In this document: piece by piece, positions 50,213 to 59,469 of the stretch
Position numbering within the stretch: the stretch's first letter is position 1
How the letters are laid out: each line of letters begins with the position of its first letter
Source: Pacificoceanicola sp049803835
GTDB taxonomy: Bacteria; Pseudomonadota; Alphaproteobacteria; Rhodobacterales; Rhodobacteraceae
DNA length: 64,000 nucleotides
Reading direction: 5' to 3'
NCBI RefSeq assembly: GCF_049803835.1
Contig: NZ_JBNAGK010000012.1
Location: 1-64,000 of the forward strand
The notes under the pieces: generated by a model
The model's input: the letters and a program-made list of their open reading frames with translations, nothing else
Told to the model about the DNA's origin: nothing
The model's database searches: none
Made by a program: the position numbers and the translations under genes

Positions 50213-51217
50213 ATGGTCCCGCGCATAACAGCCACCGCCCTTGCCCTCTGCCTTGCCGCCCCGGCCATGGCGCAGGAGGTCAATCTCTATTCCTATCGCC
50301 AGCCGGAACTGCTCAAGCCGCTGACCGATGCCTTCACCGAGGCCACCGGGATCAAGGTCAACGTCGCCTATCTCGAAAAGGGCATGGTCGAGCGGCTGAA
50401 GGCCGAGGGCCGCCGCTCTCCCGCCGATCTGATCTTCACCGTAGACATCTCGCGCCTCGCCGCCGCCGTTGACGCGGGCGTGACGCAACCGGTCACCAGC
50501 GACGTTTTGACCGCCAACGTGCCCGCCGCCTACCATGACCCGGACGGCCAGTGGTGGGGTCTGACCACCCGGGCGCGGATCGTCTATGCCTCCAAGGACC
50601 GGGTCGATCCGTCGGAGGTGACGACCTACGAGGACCTGGCCGATCCGAAGTGGAAGGGCCGCATCTGCACCCGGTCCGGCACCCATGACTACACCGTCGC
50701 GCTGGTCGCGGCGATGATCCACCACCACGGCGAAGAGGCCACCAGGACCTGGCTGCAGGGCGTCAAGGACAACCTCGCGCGCAAGCCGCAGGGCAACGAC
50801 CGTGCGCAGGTCAAGGCGATCTGGGCCGGGGAATGCGACATCAGCCTCGGCAACACCTATTACATGGGCCAGATGCTGAACGATCCCGAGCAGATCGAGT
50901 GGGCCAATTCGGTCAACGTGCTGTTCCCGACTTTCGAGAACGGCGGCACGCATGTGAACATCTCCGGCGTGGCCATGACGGCAGCGGCACCGAACAAGGA
51001 CAACGCCTTGAAGATGATGGAATTCCTCGTCTCTCCGGAGGCCCAGGAGGTCTACGCCCATGCCAACTACGAATACCCGATCGCGCCGGGCACCGAGGCC
51101 GATGACCTGGTGAAGGGCTGGGGCACGTTCACCGCGGACGACACCAACCTGATGACGCTGGCCGGGCTGCGCGAGGATGCGCTGCGACTGGTGGAAGAGG
51201 TCGATTTCGACGGTTGA
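50213..51217 (+). CDS. Fe(3+) ABC transporter substrate-binding protein (FbpA/AfuA-like)
   Basis: This 334-residue periplasmic iron-binding protein has a signal peptide (residues 1-21, ending PAMAQE). Iron ligation is suggested by the tyrosine pair in NTYYMGQML. Other features are EVNLYSYRQPELLKPLTDAF, FTEATGIKVNVAYLEKGMVE and FENGGTHVNISGVAMT. The GAGGAG ribosome binding site is strong. The promoter has an Iron-Rhodo-box. No permease or ATPase gene follows, so partners must be elsewhere. Confidence 0.92.
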   Translation: MVPRITATALALCLAAPAMAQEVNLYSYRQPELLKPLTDAFTEATGIKVNVAYLEKGMVERLKAEGRRSPADLIFTVDISRLAAAVDAGVTQPVTSDVLTANVPAAYHDPDGQWWGLTTRARIVYASKDRVDPSEVTTYEDLADPKWKGRICTRSGTHDYTVALVAAMIHHHGEEATRTWLQGVKDNLARKPQGNDRAQVKAIWAGECDISLGNTYYMGQMLNDPEQIEWANSVNVLFPTFENGGTHVNISGVAMTAAAPNKDNALKMMEFLVSPEAQEVYAHANYEYPIAPGTEADDLVKGWGTFTADDTNLMTLAGLREDALRLVEEVDFDG

Positions 51218-51359
51218 TCCCGGCCCCGGACCGGGCTTGATCGCGGGGGCGGCCTTCGGGCCGTCCCTTTGTCTTTCGGCCTGTCTTGTCGGCGGACGCA
51301 ACCTTTTCGCGGCGGTTGCGTTGACATGCCGTCTACCACAAGAAGACAGGCCGCGCCTC

Positions 51360-52331
51360 ATGTACCAAGCCTCGCCCTCCTTTGCGGAGCCCGACACCGT
51401 CAAGCCGGAGGGCAAAGCGCACCCTCTCGGGCAGATCGCCGTCATTGCCAACAAGGCGTCCGGCACCAACGCCAAGGACAGTGCAGCCATCGACCGGGCG
51501 CTCGACGTGTTCGGGCGGGACCAGGCGACGCTGTACTACTGGAACCCGAAACGCAGCATCGACGCGGTCCTCGACACCGCGCTGGCCGAGGGTGCCACAA
51601 CGGTCGTCGCCGCGGGCGGCGACGGCACGGCAATGGCGGTGGCGGGCGCGGCTCTGGGGCGGGACTGTGCTTTCGGCGCTCTGCCGCTCGGGACGTTCAA
51701 TTACTTCGCACGCGGGCTTGGCCTGCCGGAGACGCCGGACGACGCCGCAGAGGCGCTGCTCGACGCGGCTCCGCATGACATCCGCGTCGGCACGGTCAAC
51801 GGGCGGGTGTTCCTGAACAACGCCTGCCTCGGCATCTACCCTGCCGTGCTGAAACAGCGCGAGACCGTGTACAAGCGCTGGGGGCGGCACCGGCTGATGG
51901 CGCATTGGTCGGTGATCCAGACCTTCCTGCGGTTCCAGCGGCCGATGCGGCTGACTCTCTACGCGGATGGCCAGACCGTGGAGCGCCGGACGCCGCTGCT
52001 GTTCGTGTCGCGCTCCGCCTTTCAGCTGGAGCGGTTCGGTCTGCAGGGCGGTGACGTGATTTCGGACGACGGCTTCGCGGTGCTGGTCGGGCGCGGCGAG
52101 ACGCGGCTGGATCTGTTCCGGACGGCGTTTCGGCTGATCACGCATACCGCGGAGGCCGGGCGGGATTACGATTTCCTGCCGGTGCGGCAACTCGATGTGC
52201 ACACGGAGCGGCAGATCGCGCTGGTCGCCTATGACGGCGAGAAGGCCCGGCAACCGGCGCCGTTCCGCTTCCGCATGTCCCGTGCGACCTTGACCGTGCT
52301 CCTGCCGAGGAGCGATGAGGCGGCAGCATGA
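51360..52331 (+). CDS. diacylglycerol/lipid kinase catalytic-domain protein
   Basis: This 323-residue protein has a DAGK catalytic domain: IAVIANKASGTNAKDSAAID (nucleotide loop), VVAAGGDGTAMAVAGAA with the GGDGT motif, and ALPLGTFNYFARGLGLP. The middle has LNNACLGIYPAVLKQRETVY. It may phosphorylate diacylglycerol or another lipid; the substrate is unknown. It overlaps the metallophosphoesterase gene by four bases (ATGA), so both are co-translated. Confidence 0.88.
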   Translation: MYQASPSFAEPDTVKPEGKAHPLGQIAVIANKASGTNAKDSAAIDRALDVFGRDQATLYYWNPKRSIDAVLDTALAEGATTVVAAGGDGTAMAVAGAALGRDCAFGALPLGTFNYFARGLGLPETPDDAAEALLDAAPHDIRVGTVNGRVFLNNACLGIYPAVLKQRETVYKRWGRHRLMAHWSVIQTFLRFQRPMRLTLYADGQTVERRTPLLFVSRSAFQLERFGLQGGDVISDDGFAVLVGRGETRLDLFRTAFRLITHTAEAGRDYDFLPVRQLDVHTERQIALVAYDGEKARQPAPFRFRMSRATLTVLLPRSDEAAA

Positions 52332-53149
52332 GACGGATCCTGCACCTGTCGGACCTGCACTTCGGGACCGTGGACGCGGGTCTGTCCGTGCCGCTGCTGG
52401 AGACCGTCGCCCGGCTGCAGCCGGACCTGGTGGTGGTGTCGGGCGACCTGACGCAGCGGGCGCGGCGCGGGCAGTTCCGCGACGCGCGGGTTTTCCTCGC
52501 CCGGATAGACGCGCCGGTGTTGAGCGTGCCGGGCAACCATGACACGCCGCTCGACAACCTCTACCTGCGGTTCCTGCGGCCGTTCGGGCGGTACAAGCGC
52601 TATATCGACGGCGAGTTGGAGCCGGTGTTCGAGGACGACGCGATCATCGTGATCGGAGTGAACACGGTGAACCGCTTTGCCTGGCAGAGCGGCAGGATCG
52701 GGCGCGGGCGGCTGGCGCGGCTGGCCTGGCGGTTGCGCGGATCGGCGGAGAAGCTGCGGGTGGCGGTGCTGCACCACCCGCTGGAACATGCACCGGGCGT
52801 GGACAAGCGGCTGATGCGCGGGGCGGACCGGGCGCTGGCGGCGCTGTCGCGCTGCGGGGCGGATGTGGTGTTGTCCGGGCATCTGCATCATGCGGTGGCG
52901 GCGCCTTCCGTGGCGGTGCCGGATGTGCTCTTCGTGCAGGCCGGAACGGCGCTGTCGACGCGGCTGCGGGGCGACCAGCGCAACAGCTTCAACCTGCTGG
53001 ATCTGGAGCCGGACGGGTTGCACGTCACCACCTGGACCACGCCCGAGGGCACTGAGCGGTTCCAGCCGGGGGAGACGACTCTCTGGCGGCAGGAACCGGA
53101 GGGCTGGCAGCAGGTCCGGCCCCGGCAGCATCGCTCCGCGCACGGGTGA
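52328..53149 (+). CDS. calcineurin-like metallophosphoesterase
   Basis: This 273-residue phosphoesterase has the full metal-binding set: LSDLHFG, VVSGDLTQRAR, VPGNHDTPLDN, LHHPLEHAPG and GHLHHAVAAP. It resembles CpdA-type cyclic nucleotide phosphodiesterases and related enzymes. Coupling to the lipid kinase gene suggests a shared pathway, perhaps phosphorylated-lipid turnover; that is inference. Confidence 0.88.
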   Translation: MRRILHLSDLHFGTVDAGLSVPLLETVARLQPDLVVVSGDLTQRARRGQFRDARVFLARIDAPVLSVPGNHDTPLDNLYLRFLRPFGRYKRYIDGELEPVFEDDAIIVIGVNTVNRFAWQSGRIGRGRLARLAWRLRGSAEKLRVAVLHHPLEHAPGVDKRLMRGADRALAALSRCGADVVLSGHLHHAVAAPSVAVPDVLFVQAGTALSTRLRGDQRNSFNLLDLEPDGLHVTTWTTPEGTERFQPGETTLWRQEPEGWQQVRPRQHRSAHG

Positions 53150-53225
53150 CGGGACGGCGGGCGGGGCGATCTTGCCGCCAGGCAAGGAGCGGCGTCCCGG
53201 CGGCATCCTGGCGAGGCCGCAACGT

Positions 53226-53250
53226 AAAAACGGCGCCCCGGAGGACGCCG
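53226..53250 (-). terminator. rho-independent terminator of acpP
   Basis: On the minus strand a CGGCGTCC/GGGCGCCG stem with a TCCG loop is followed by TTTTT. It lies 26 bases after the acpP stop. Confidence 0.88.
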
Positions 53251-53275
53251 CTCATGGAAACGACAGGCGTTTCGA

Positions 53276-53509
53276 TTACTGCGCTTCGGTGATGAACTTC
53301 ACCGCGTCGCCGAAGGTCTGAATGGTCTCGGCGGCGTCGTCCGGGATCTCGATGCCGAACTCTTCTTCGAAGGCCATGACCAGTTCGACGGTGTCGAGGC
53401 TGTCTGCGCCCAGGTCGTCGATGAAGGACGCCGACTCGGTGACCTTGTCTTCTTCCACGCTCAGGTGCTCGACCACAATCTTCTTAACGCGATCTGCGAT
53501 GTCGCTCAT
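53276..53509 (-). CDS. acpP: acyl carrier protein
   Basis: AcpP carries growing fatty acids on 4'-phosphopantetheine attached to S37 in LGADSLDTVE. The 77-residue acidic protein matches the family throughout (MSDIADRVKKIVVEHL, VMAFEEEFGIEIPDD). It follows fabD and fabG in the same direction, with its own terminator and a 200-base upstream gap that probably holds a promoter. Confidence 0.97.
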   Translation of the reverse strand: MSDIADRVKKIVVEHLSVEEDKVTESASFIDDLGADSLDTVELVMAFEEEFGIEIPDDAAETIQTFGDAVKFITEAQ

Positions 53510-53712
53510 GTTTCTTCCTCACTTGTTCGGGCGCATGCCCATTTTCCGCCTTCGCCCCGAAGGGTCGGCATTTCGATGCCCTTTCGGGCGGTTCTCGCCG
53601 GAAACCCCGGCCCTGACCAGTACGCGAAGACGCCCCTCGGCCAAAATCTGGGGGGCCTATAACACACCCGCCCGCAATGGCAAATGCTTTTCCCTGCGGG
53701 CCGAAGCCCCGT

Positions 53713-54450
53713 TTACAGCATGGCCATTCCGCCATTGACGTGCAAGGTGGTGCCCGTCACGTAAGCCGCTTCATTGCTCGACAGATACAGCACCGCAGCG
53801 GCGATTTCCGCCGGCGTGCCCATGCGCCCGCTGGGGATCTGGGTCAGGATCGCGGCCTTCTGGTCATCATTGAGCTTGTCGGTCATCGCCGTCTCGATGA
53901 AGCCCGGGGCCACCGCGTTCACCGTGATGCCGCGCGAGGCAACCTCGTAGGCGAGTGACTTGGACATGCCCACCATGCCCGCCTTGGCGGCGGCGTAGTT
54001 GCCCTGCCCCGGGTTGCCGGTGGCGCCCACCACGGAGGAGATGTTGACGATCCGCCCCCAGCGCGCCTTCATCATGCCGCGCAGCACGCCCTTGCACAGG
54101 CGGAAGGTGGAGGTGAGGTTCACCTCCAGCACGGAGGCCCACTCCTCCTCGCTCATGCGCATGAAGAGATTGTCGCGGGTGATCCCGGCGTTGTTCACGA
54201 GGATGTCGATGGCGCCCATCGCCTCGATCGCCTGCTTCGGCAGCGCGTTGACCGCCTCGGCATCGGACAGGTTGCAGGGCAGTACATGGACCCGGTCGCC
54301 CAGTTCGGCGGCCAGCGCCTCCAGCGGTTCGGTGCGGGTGCCCGAAAGGCCCACGGTGGCCCCGGCGGCGTGCAGCGCCTTGGCGATCTCCCCGCCGATG
54401 CCGCCCGATGCGCCAGTGACCAGCGCGCATTTTCCTGTCAGATCGAACAT
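53713..54450 (-). CDS. fabG: 3-oxoacyl-[acyl-carrier-protein] reductase
   Basis: FabG reduces 3-ketoacyl-ACP with NADPH in fatty acid elongation. It is an SDR with TGASGGIGGEIA (cofactor), NNAGITRDNLFMRM, the catalytic Ser region ISSVVGATGNPGQ and YAAAKAG, and C-terminal TLHVNGGMAML. The 245-residue length is standard. Between it and fabD lies a paired-hairpin element. Confidence 0.96.
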   Translation of the reverse strand: MFDLTGKCALVTGASGGIGGEIAKALHAAGATVGLSGTRTEPLEALAAELGDRVHVLPCNLSDAEAVNALPKQAIEAMGAIDILVNNAGITRDNLFMRMSEEEWASVLEVNLTSTFRLCKGVLRGMMKARWGRIVNISSVVGATGNPGQGNYAAAKAGMVGMSKSLAYEVASRGITVNAVAPGFIETAMTDKLNDDQKAAILTQIPSGRMGTPAEIAAAVLYLSSNEAAYVTGTTLHVNGGMAML

Positions 54451-54471
54451 GTCATTTCCTCTTTGTGTCGC

Positions 54472-54512
54472 GCAAAGCCCTGACAGGGCTTTGCAAATGT
54501 CTTCAAAGACAT
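54472..54512. repeat. paired-hairpin element between fabD and fabG
   Basis: Hairpin one has arms GCAAAGCCCT/AGGGCTTTGC around GAC (54472-54494). Hairpin two is ATGTCTT/AAGACAT around CA (54497-54512). On the minus strand they fall between the fabD stop and fabG start, and could separate or stabilise the two messages. Confidence 0.75.
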
Positions 54513-54519
54513 GTGCGGC

Positions 54520-55461
54520 TCAGCCCTTGAGGGCTGTCGCCGCGGCCTGTGCCTCGGCCGCCGTGCCGACATTGCCGACCGTCGTTGCCTTGTGGATGCG
54601 GCGCACCATGCCCGAGAGCGCCTTGCCCGCGCCGATCTCAAGGAAGTCCGTAACGCCCTGCGCCACCATCCATTCCACGCTTTCGCGCCAACGCACGGAG
54701 CCGGTGACCTGCTCGATCAGCAGCTGGCGGATGGTGTCCGGATCGGTGACCGCCTCGGCGCGGACATTTACGACCAGCGGCACCTTCGGCGCATGGATCG
54801 TCGCCCGGGCCAGTTCCTCGGCCATCACATCGGCGGCGGGTTGCATCAGGGCACAGTGGAAGGGTGCGCTCACGGGCAGCAGCAGCGCCCGCTTGGCTCC
54901 GGCTTCCTTGGCGATGTCCACCGCGCGTTCCACCGCGGCCTTCGCGCCGGAAATGACCACCTGCGCCGGGTCGTTATCATTCGCCGCTTGGCAAACCTCG
55001 CCCTGCGCCGCCTGCTCCGCCACCGCGCGGACGGCGGCAAGGTCAAGGCCGAGCACCGCGGCCATCGCCCCCTCGCCCACCGGAACGGCCGCCTGCATCG
55101 CCGCGCCGCGCGCCCGCAGGAGTTTCGCGGCATCGCCGACCGAGAGCGCCCCGGCGGCGGTCAGGGCGGAGTATTCACCCAGCGAATGACCGGCGACGAA
55201 GGCGGCGTCGGTGATCGCCACACCTTCGGCCTCCAGCGCCCGCATGGCCGCAATCGAGGTCGCCATCAGGGCGGGCTGCGCATTGGCGGTCAGCGTCAAC
55301 TGGTCGGCTTCGCCCTCCCAGATCAGGCTGGAGAGCTTTTCGCCCAGGGCCGCGTCGACCTCGTCGAAGACGGCTTTCGCCGCCGGATAGGCCTCGGCCA
55401 GGTCCCGGCCCATGCCGATGGTCTGTGCGCCCTGCCCCGGGAAAATGAATGCGCGGCTCAT
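54520..55461 (-). CDS. fabD: malonyl-CoA:ACP transacylase
   Basis: FabD loads malonate on ACP. The nucleophile serine is in VAGHSLGEYSALTAAG; FPGQGAQTIGMGRDLA begins the protein and the histidine region is at VSAPFHCALMQPA. The 313 residues match. ATG 55459-55461 is fixed by the conserved N-terminus. It heads the fabD-fabG-acpP group. Confidence 0.96.
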   Translation of the reverse strand: MSRAFIFPGQGAQTIGMGRDLAEAYPAAKAVFDEVDAALGEKLSSLIWEGEADQLTLTANAQPALMATSIAAMRALEAEGVAITDAAFVAGHSLGEYSALTAAGALSVGDAAKLLRARGAAMQAAVPVGEGAMAAVLGLDLAAVRAVAEQAAQGEVCQAANDNDPAQVVISGAKAAVERAVDIAKEAGAKRALLLPVSAPFHCALMQPAADVMAEELARATIHAPKVPLVVNVRAEAVTDPDTIRQLLIEQVTGSVRWRESVEWMVAQGVTDFLEIGAGKALSGMVRRIHKATTVGNVGTAAEAQAAATALKG

Positions 55462-55616
55462 GTCGGCCCTCTCGTTTCCGTGTTCCTTGTCGCAAGGGCT
55501 TACAGGGCCGGGCCGGTCCGGGCAAGCCACCGGCACAGGATATGTGCGGGAATGAAGATTGCATGCTGCGCTGCGGCATATAGGTGATGACACAGTCAGA
55601 ACGAGGGAGTGCTGTC

Positions 55617-56825
55617 ATGGCCTTGCGAAATACATCCACCCGCTTCGGGAGCCTGTCGAAGGCCCTGCACTGGACGGTTGCCCTTGGCATCCTCCTGATG
55701 ATCCCGCTGGGGATCATGGCGAGCGATGCGCCCTATGGGACGGCAGAGGAGCTGGCCTGGAAGGCGCAGCTGTTCTCCTGGCACAAGACCGTCGGCGTGG
55801 GGCTGTTCTTCCTCGCGCTGGTGCGGATCGGCTGGATGCTGAGCCAGCCGAAACCCGCTCCGCTGCATCCGGAACGGCGGCTGGAGACCTGGCTTGGCGA
55901 AACCGTGCACTGGGTGCTCTACGGGGCGCTTGTGCTAGTGCCGCTGACCGGGTGGATTCACCATGCGGCGACCACGGGCTTTGCGCCGATCTGGGGGCCG
56001 TTCGGGCAGGACCTGCCCTTCGTGCCGAAGGACGAGAACGTCGCGCATGTGTTCGGCGTCATGCACGTCCTGTCCAAGAACGTGCTGATCGGCAGCCTGC
56101 TGCTGCATGTGGCCGGGGCGCTCAAGCACCATGTCATCGACCGGGACGCGACTCTGAAGCGGATGTTGCCCGGATCGGCGGAGGCCGGGGTGCCGGGTGC
56201 CGGCGGGCACGTGCTGGCGGCGGTCGCGGCGGTGGCGGTCTGGGCCGGAGCGCTGGGGCTGGCGCTGGTTCCGGGCGGCGGCGAGGCCGAGCCGGGCGGC
56301 GCCGCCCCGGCGCTGGCGCAGGTCGAGAGTGATTGGGCGGTGCAGGACGGCACCCTGTCGATCGCGGTCCAGCAGATGGGCAGCACCGTCAGCGGCAGCT
56401 TTGCCGACTGGACCGCGGCGATCTCCTTCGCCGGTCCGGAGGCGGAGGCCCCGCAGGGATCGGTGCGGGTCGAGGTGGCGCTGGCGTCGCTGACGCTGGG
56501 CTCCGTGACGAAACAGGCGCTCGGCGGGGACTTCCTCGCGGCGGAGCGCATCCCGACAGCGGTCTACACCGGAGACATCTTTGCGACGGAGGACGGATAC
56601 AGCCTGCGCGGGGCGCTGGACCTGAAAGGGGTGCAGGTGCCGCTGACCATGGCATTCACGCTGGATCTGGACGGCGACACGGCGCGGGCCAGCGGGACCG
56701 GCACGCTCGACCGCCGGGACTTCGGCATCGGCGAGAGCATGACGGATGGGGCGCAACTCGGCTTCGACGTGGTGGTCTCGTTCGAGTTGACGGCAGTGCG
56801 GGGCGACACGGAGGCCGGGTCCTGA
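55617..56825 (+). CDS. cytochrome b561 - YceI fusion protein
   Basis: This 402-residue protein joins a four-helix cytochrome b561 domain (residues 1-175) to a periplasmic YceI lipocalin-like domain (about 215-400). Heme ligand candidates are His in KALHWTVAL, FSWHKTVGV, VHWVLYGAL and LLHVAGALKHH. A fifth hydrophobic helix (VLAAVAAVAVWAGALGLALV) anchors the YceI part. YceI motifs include FADWTAAISF, GSVRVEVALASLTLG and DRRDFGIGE. It may pass electrons from ubiquinol to a small isoprenoid-binding partner; that is inference. GAGGGAG precedes the ATG. Confidence 0.9.
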   Translation: MALRNTSTRFGSLSKALHWTVALGILLMIPLGIMASDAPYGTAEELAWKAQLFSWHKTVGVGLFFLALVRIGWMLSQPKPAPLHPERRLETWLGETVHWVLYGALVLVPLTGWIHHAATTGFAPIWGPFGQDLPFVPKDENVAHVFGVMHVLSKNVLIGSLLLHVAGALKHHVIDRDATLKRMLPGSAEAGVPGAGGHVLAAVAAVAVWAGALGLALVPGGGEAEPGGAAPALAQVESDWAVQDGTLSIAVQQMGSTVSGSFADWTAAISFAGPEAEAPQGSVRVEVALASLTLGSVTKQALGGDFLAAERIPTAVYTGDIFATEDGYSLRGALDLKGVQVPLTMAFTLDLDGDTARASGTGTLDRRDFGIGESMTDGAQLGFDVVVSFELTAVRGDTEAGS

Positions 56826-57007
56826 AAGGTCCGGGCGGATCGTGCTGGAATTGCCCGGTTTCGTGCAGCATATGCCCTTCCGAGCCGGATAACCGACAGT
56901 ATCTTCCGGTTTTCCCCCCGGGCGGTCGTCCGGACGGCGGCGCGGTCAGCCTGTCCCCCGGAGCGGGTGCGGGGCACAGCCCCGCCCTACCCCGGTCCCG
57001 CCAGACG

Positions 57008-57040
57008 AAAAAGCCGCGCCCCGGTGTCCCGTGGCGCGGC
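57008..57040 (-). terminator. terminator of the DUF2125 gene
   Basis: On the minus strand GCCGCGCC/GGCGCGGC arms (57033-57040 and 57013-57020) enclose a loop and are followed by TTTTT. It lies about 27 bases after the stop. Confidence 0.8.
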
Positions 57041-57067
57041 GCTGTGTTCAGGGTCTGGATTGGACGT

Positions 57068-58582
57068 TTACTTGATGCGCTGGCCGTTGGCGAGAACCTG
57101 GCCCTGCTCGTTGAAGACGATGGACGAGGTCGCGGTATCCGGCTCGGAGCCCGGAACGGTGAACATCGAGAGCATCATGCGCGCGCCCATGGCGTCCTCT
57201 TCCGACATCAGGCCCATCTGGATGATCTTGTCGATCAGCCCGTTGGCACCGGACACGGAAAGGTCGATCTTGCCCTCCGGCCGCGGGATGCCGTCGAAGC
57301 TGGCCATGTCGGTGTTGTCGAAGGTGAAATCGCCGGTGCCGGTGATCTTGCCGCCCGCCGCCTCGACGGTCAGGTTGTTCAGCGTCAAGGCGTTGAGCTC
57401 GCCCGGCATCATGCCGTCCTCCACCTTCGCCATGGATTCCTCGTCCAGCAGGCTGATGAAGGGGGTGATCTTCGCGGTCAGGTCGGCGGATACGGTGGCC
57501 GGATCACGCGGCAGCACCGCGCCCGGGTCGATCATGCCCCAGATCATGTCCGAGGTCTCGAAACCCGCCAAGGTGATGCCGATGGCAGCGTCCTGCGGCT
57601 CCTGCGAGGCCTGCAGCGGCACGGTGACGTTGAACGAGGTCTCGGCCATCTTGCCGTTGATCGGCAGCGGGATTTCCGCGCCCATCAGCGCCACGACCAT
57701 GTCAGTGTTGCCGACCTTGTAGGTCATCGCGTCCTCGGACATCGCCACCGTCAGGTTGCCCGACGAGGTGGTCATGGTGCCCTCGGTCTTCTGCCCCCGG
57801 TCGTTGAAGTCGAAGGCGATGTCCGCGCCGGAGTGGGTCAGCTGACCTGCCACGGCGAAGCCGGCGGCCAGCATGGCGGGCATGTCGGAGTAATCCACTT
57901 CCATCGGCAGCATGCTTTCGCTGCTGCTGTCCATCCCTGCGAGTTTCAGCGAGAAATGCCCGCCGTTGTCGGTGCCCGGCTCGGCGGCCATGCCGGTCAG
58001 GCTCAGCCCGGAGGCGCTCATGGTCTGGGTGACCATGCGCATGCCGTCCAGCATCGCCAGGGTGCTCTTGCCGGAAAGGCCGTTCATCATCATCTCGACC
58101 GTGGCCATGTCGCGGGTGATCTCGTTGCCCTCGACGATGAGTTTCGACAGGGTCAGACCGAGGCTGTCCGCCTTGAAATCATAGGTCAGTTCCTCGGGGC
58201 TGCCGGAGGCGGTCATGTCGAGTCCGTTGGTGACATAGTCGAGGGTCACCTCCACCGGGCTGCCATCGACGTCGACGCTCACCATCACCGGCATTGGCGA
58301 GGGCCAGGTCACCGCCACGGTGCCGTCACCCTTGTCCGACAGGGTGAGTGCGCCCATGATCACGGAGACATCGCCCCCGGCGTCCGGGATCTCCATGGAC
58401 ATGGTCACGTCGCTGACGGTCAGGGTGTCGCCGGACATCGTTTCCGTTCCGCTCACCGTGTAGCCCGACATGGTCAGGTAGCTTTCCAGGTTGTCCCAGA
58501 CCTGCTCGGGGGTGACGTCGGCCAATGCCGGGTATGCCATGGCGCAGAGGGCCAGGACGGATGCGCTGCCAAGATGTTTCAT
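57068..58582 (-). CDS. DUF2125 family secreted protein
   Basis: The 504-residue protein has a signal peptide (MKHLGSASVLALCAMAYPALA) and a long, beta-rich, Asp/Ser/Thr-rich body with repeated short strands (TMSMEIPDAGGDVSVIMGAL, YDFKADSLGLTLSKLIVEG, AKITPFISLLDEESMAKVED). DUF2125 proteins are alphaproteobacterial periplasmic proteins, possibly related to AsmA-like envelope factors. Its role is unknown. ATG 58580-58582 starts exactly at the signal peptide. Confidence 0.85.
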   Translation of the reverse strand: MKHLGSASVLALCAMAYPALADVTPEQVWDNLESYLTMSGYTVSGTETMSGDTLTVSDVTMSMEIPDAGGDVSVIMGALTLSDKGDGTVAVTWPSPMPVMVSVDVDGSPVEVTLDYVTNGLDMTASGSPEELTYDFKADSLGLTLSKLIVEGNEITRDMATVEMMMNGLSGKSTLAMLDGMRMVTQTMSASGLSLTGMAAEPGTDNGGHFSLKLAGMDSSSESMLPMEVDYSDMPAMLAAGFAVAGQLTHSGADIAFDFNDRGQKTEGTMTTSSGNLTVAMSEDAMTYKVGNTDMVVALMGAEIPLPINGKMAETSFNVTVPLQASQEPQDAAIGITLAGFETSDMIWGMIDPGAVLPRDPATVSADLTAKITPFISLLDEESMAKVEDGMMPGELNALTLNNLTVEAAGGKITGTGDFTFDNTDMASFDGIPRPEGKIDLSVSGANGLIDKIIQMGLMSEEDAMGARMMLSMFTVPGSEPDTATSSIVFNEQGQVLANGQRIK

Positions 58583-58719
58583 GAATTTCCTCGTTGAAGT
58601 ACGGGTTATATCCTGCCCAAGTGTCGGTGCTTGCCGGGCATGGGTCAAGGGACTGGATTCCATACTATCTTCGCTTTACGTGTTGCGTAAGGCACGATCC
58701 GTTCAGAAAGGGCCAAACC

Positions 58720-59469
58720 ATGGACTTGACAGGAAAAACCGTCCTGATCACCGGGGCGAGCCGGGGCATCGGGGCACAAGCCGCGCGCGCCTTCGCCGCC
58801 GCCGGGGCGAAAGTGGCGCTGGTGGCGCGCAGCGCGGAGGCGATTGCCGGGCTGGCAGGCGAGATCGGACCGAGCGCGGTGGCGATCCCCTGCGACATCG
58901 CCCGGTATTGGGAAGTCGAGCAGGCGGTGAACGCCTGCCTGTCGGCGCACGGGAGCCTCGACATCGTGGTGAACAACGCCGGGATGATCGAGCCGATCGC
59001 ACGCATGGACGAGGCCGACCCGGCGGCCTGGGGCGAGGTGATCGACGTGAACCTCAAGGGCGTCTTTCACGGCATGCACGCGGCGCTGCAGGTGATGCTG
59101 CCGAAGGGCGGCGGCACGATCCTCACCATCGGCTCCGGCGCGGCGCATGGGCCGGTCGAAGGCTGGTCGCACTACTGCGCCTCCAAGGCGGGGGCGCTGA
59201 TGCTGACGAAGATGCTGGACAAGGAGTACCGGGAGGCAGGCATCCGGGCGATTTCGCTCTCGCCGGGCACGGTGGCGACCCAGATGCAGAAGGAGATCAA
59301 GGCCTCGGGCATCAACCCGGTGTCACAGCTGGACTGGTCCGACCACATCCCGCCGGAGTGGGTGGCGCAGGCGCTGGTCTGGATGTGCGGGGCGGAGGCG
59401 GACGGCTTCCTGGGCGGCGAGGTGTCGCTGCGCGACGAGGCCATCAGGGCCAGGGTGGGCCTCGCGTGA
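58720..59469 (+). CDS. short-chain dehydrogenase/reductase
   Basis: This 249-residue SDR has TGASRGIGAQAAR for NAD(P), NNAGMIEPIARMDEADP, a serine region IGSGAAHGPVEGWSHY and the catalytic YCASKAGALM. The substrate is unknown. It overlaps an enoyl-CoA hydratase gene (GTGA), suggesting a small fatty-acid or acyl-CoA pathway. The ATG at 58720 starts the conserved MDLTGKTVLITG. Confidence 0.9.
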   Translation: MDLTGKTVLITGASRGIGAQAARAFAAAGAKVALVARSAEAIAGLAGEIGPSAVAIPCDIARYWEVEQAVNACLSAHGSLDIVVNNAGMIEPIARMDEADPAAWGEVIDVNLKGVFHGMHAALQVMLPKGGGTILTIGSGAAHGPVEGWSHYCASKAGALMLTKMLDKEYREAGIRAISLSPGTVATQMQKEIKASGINPVSQLDWSDHIPPEWVAQALVWMCGAEADGFLGGEVSLRDEAIRARVGLA

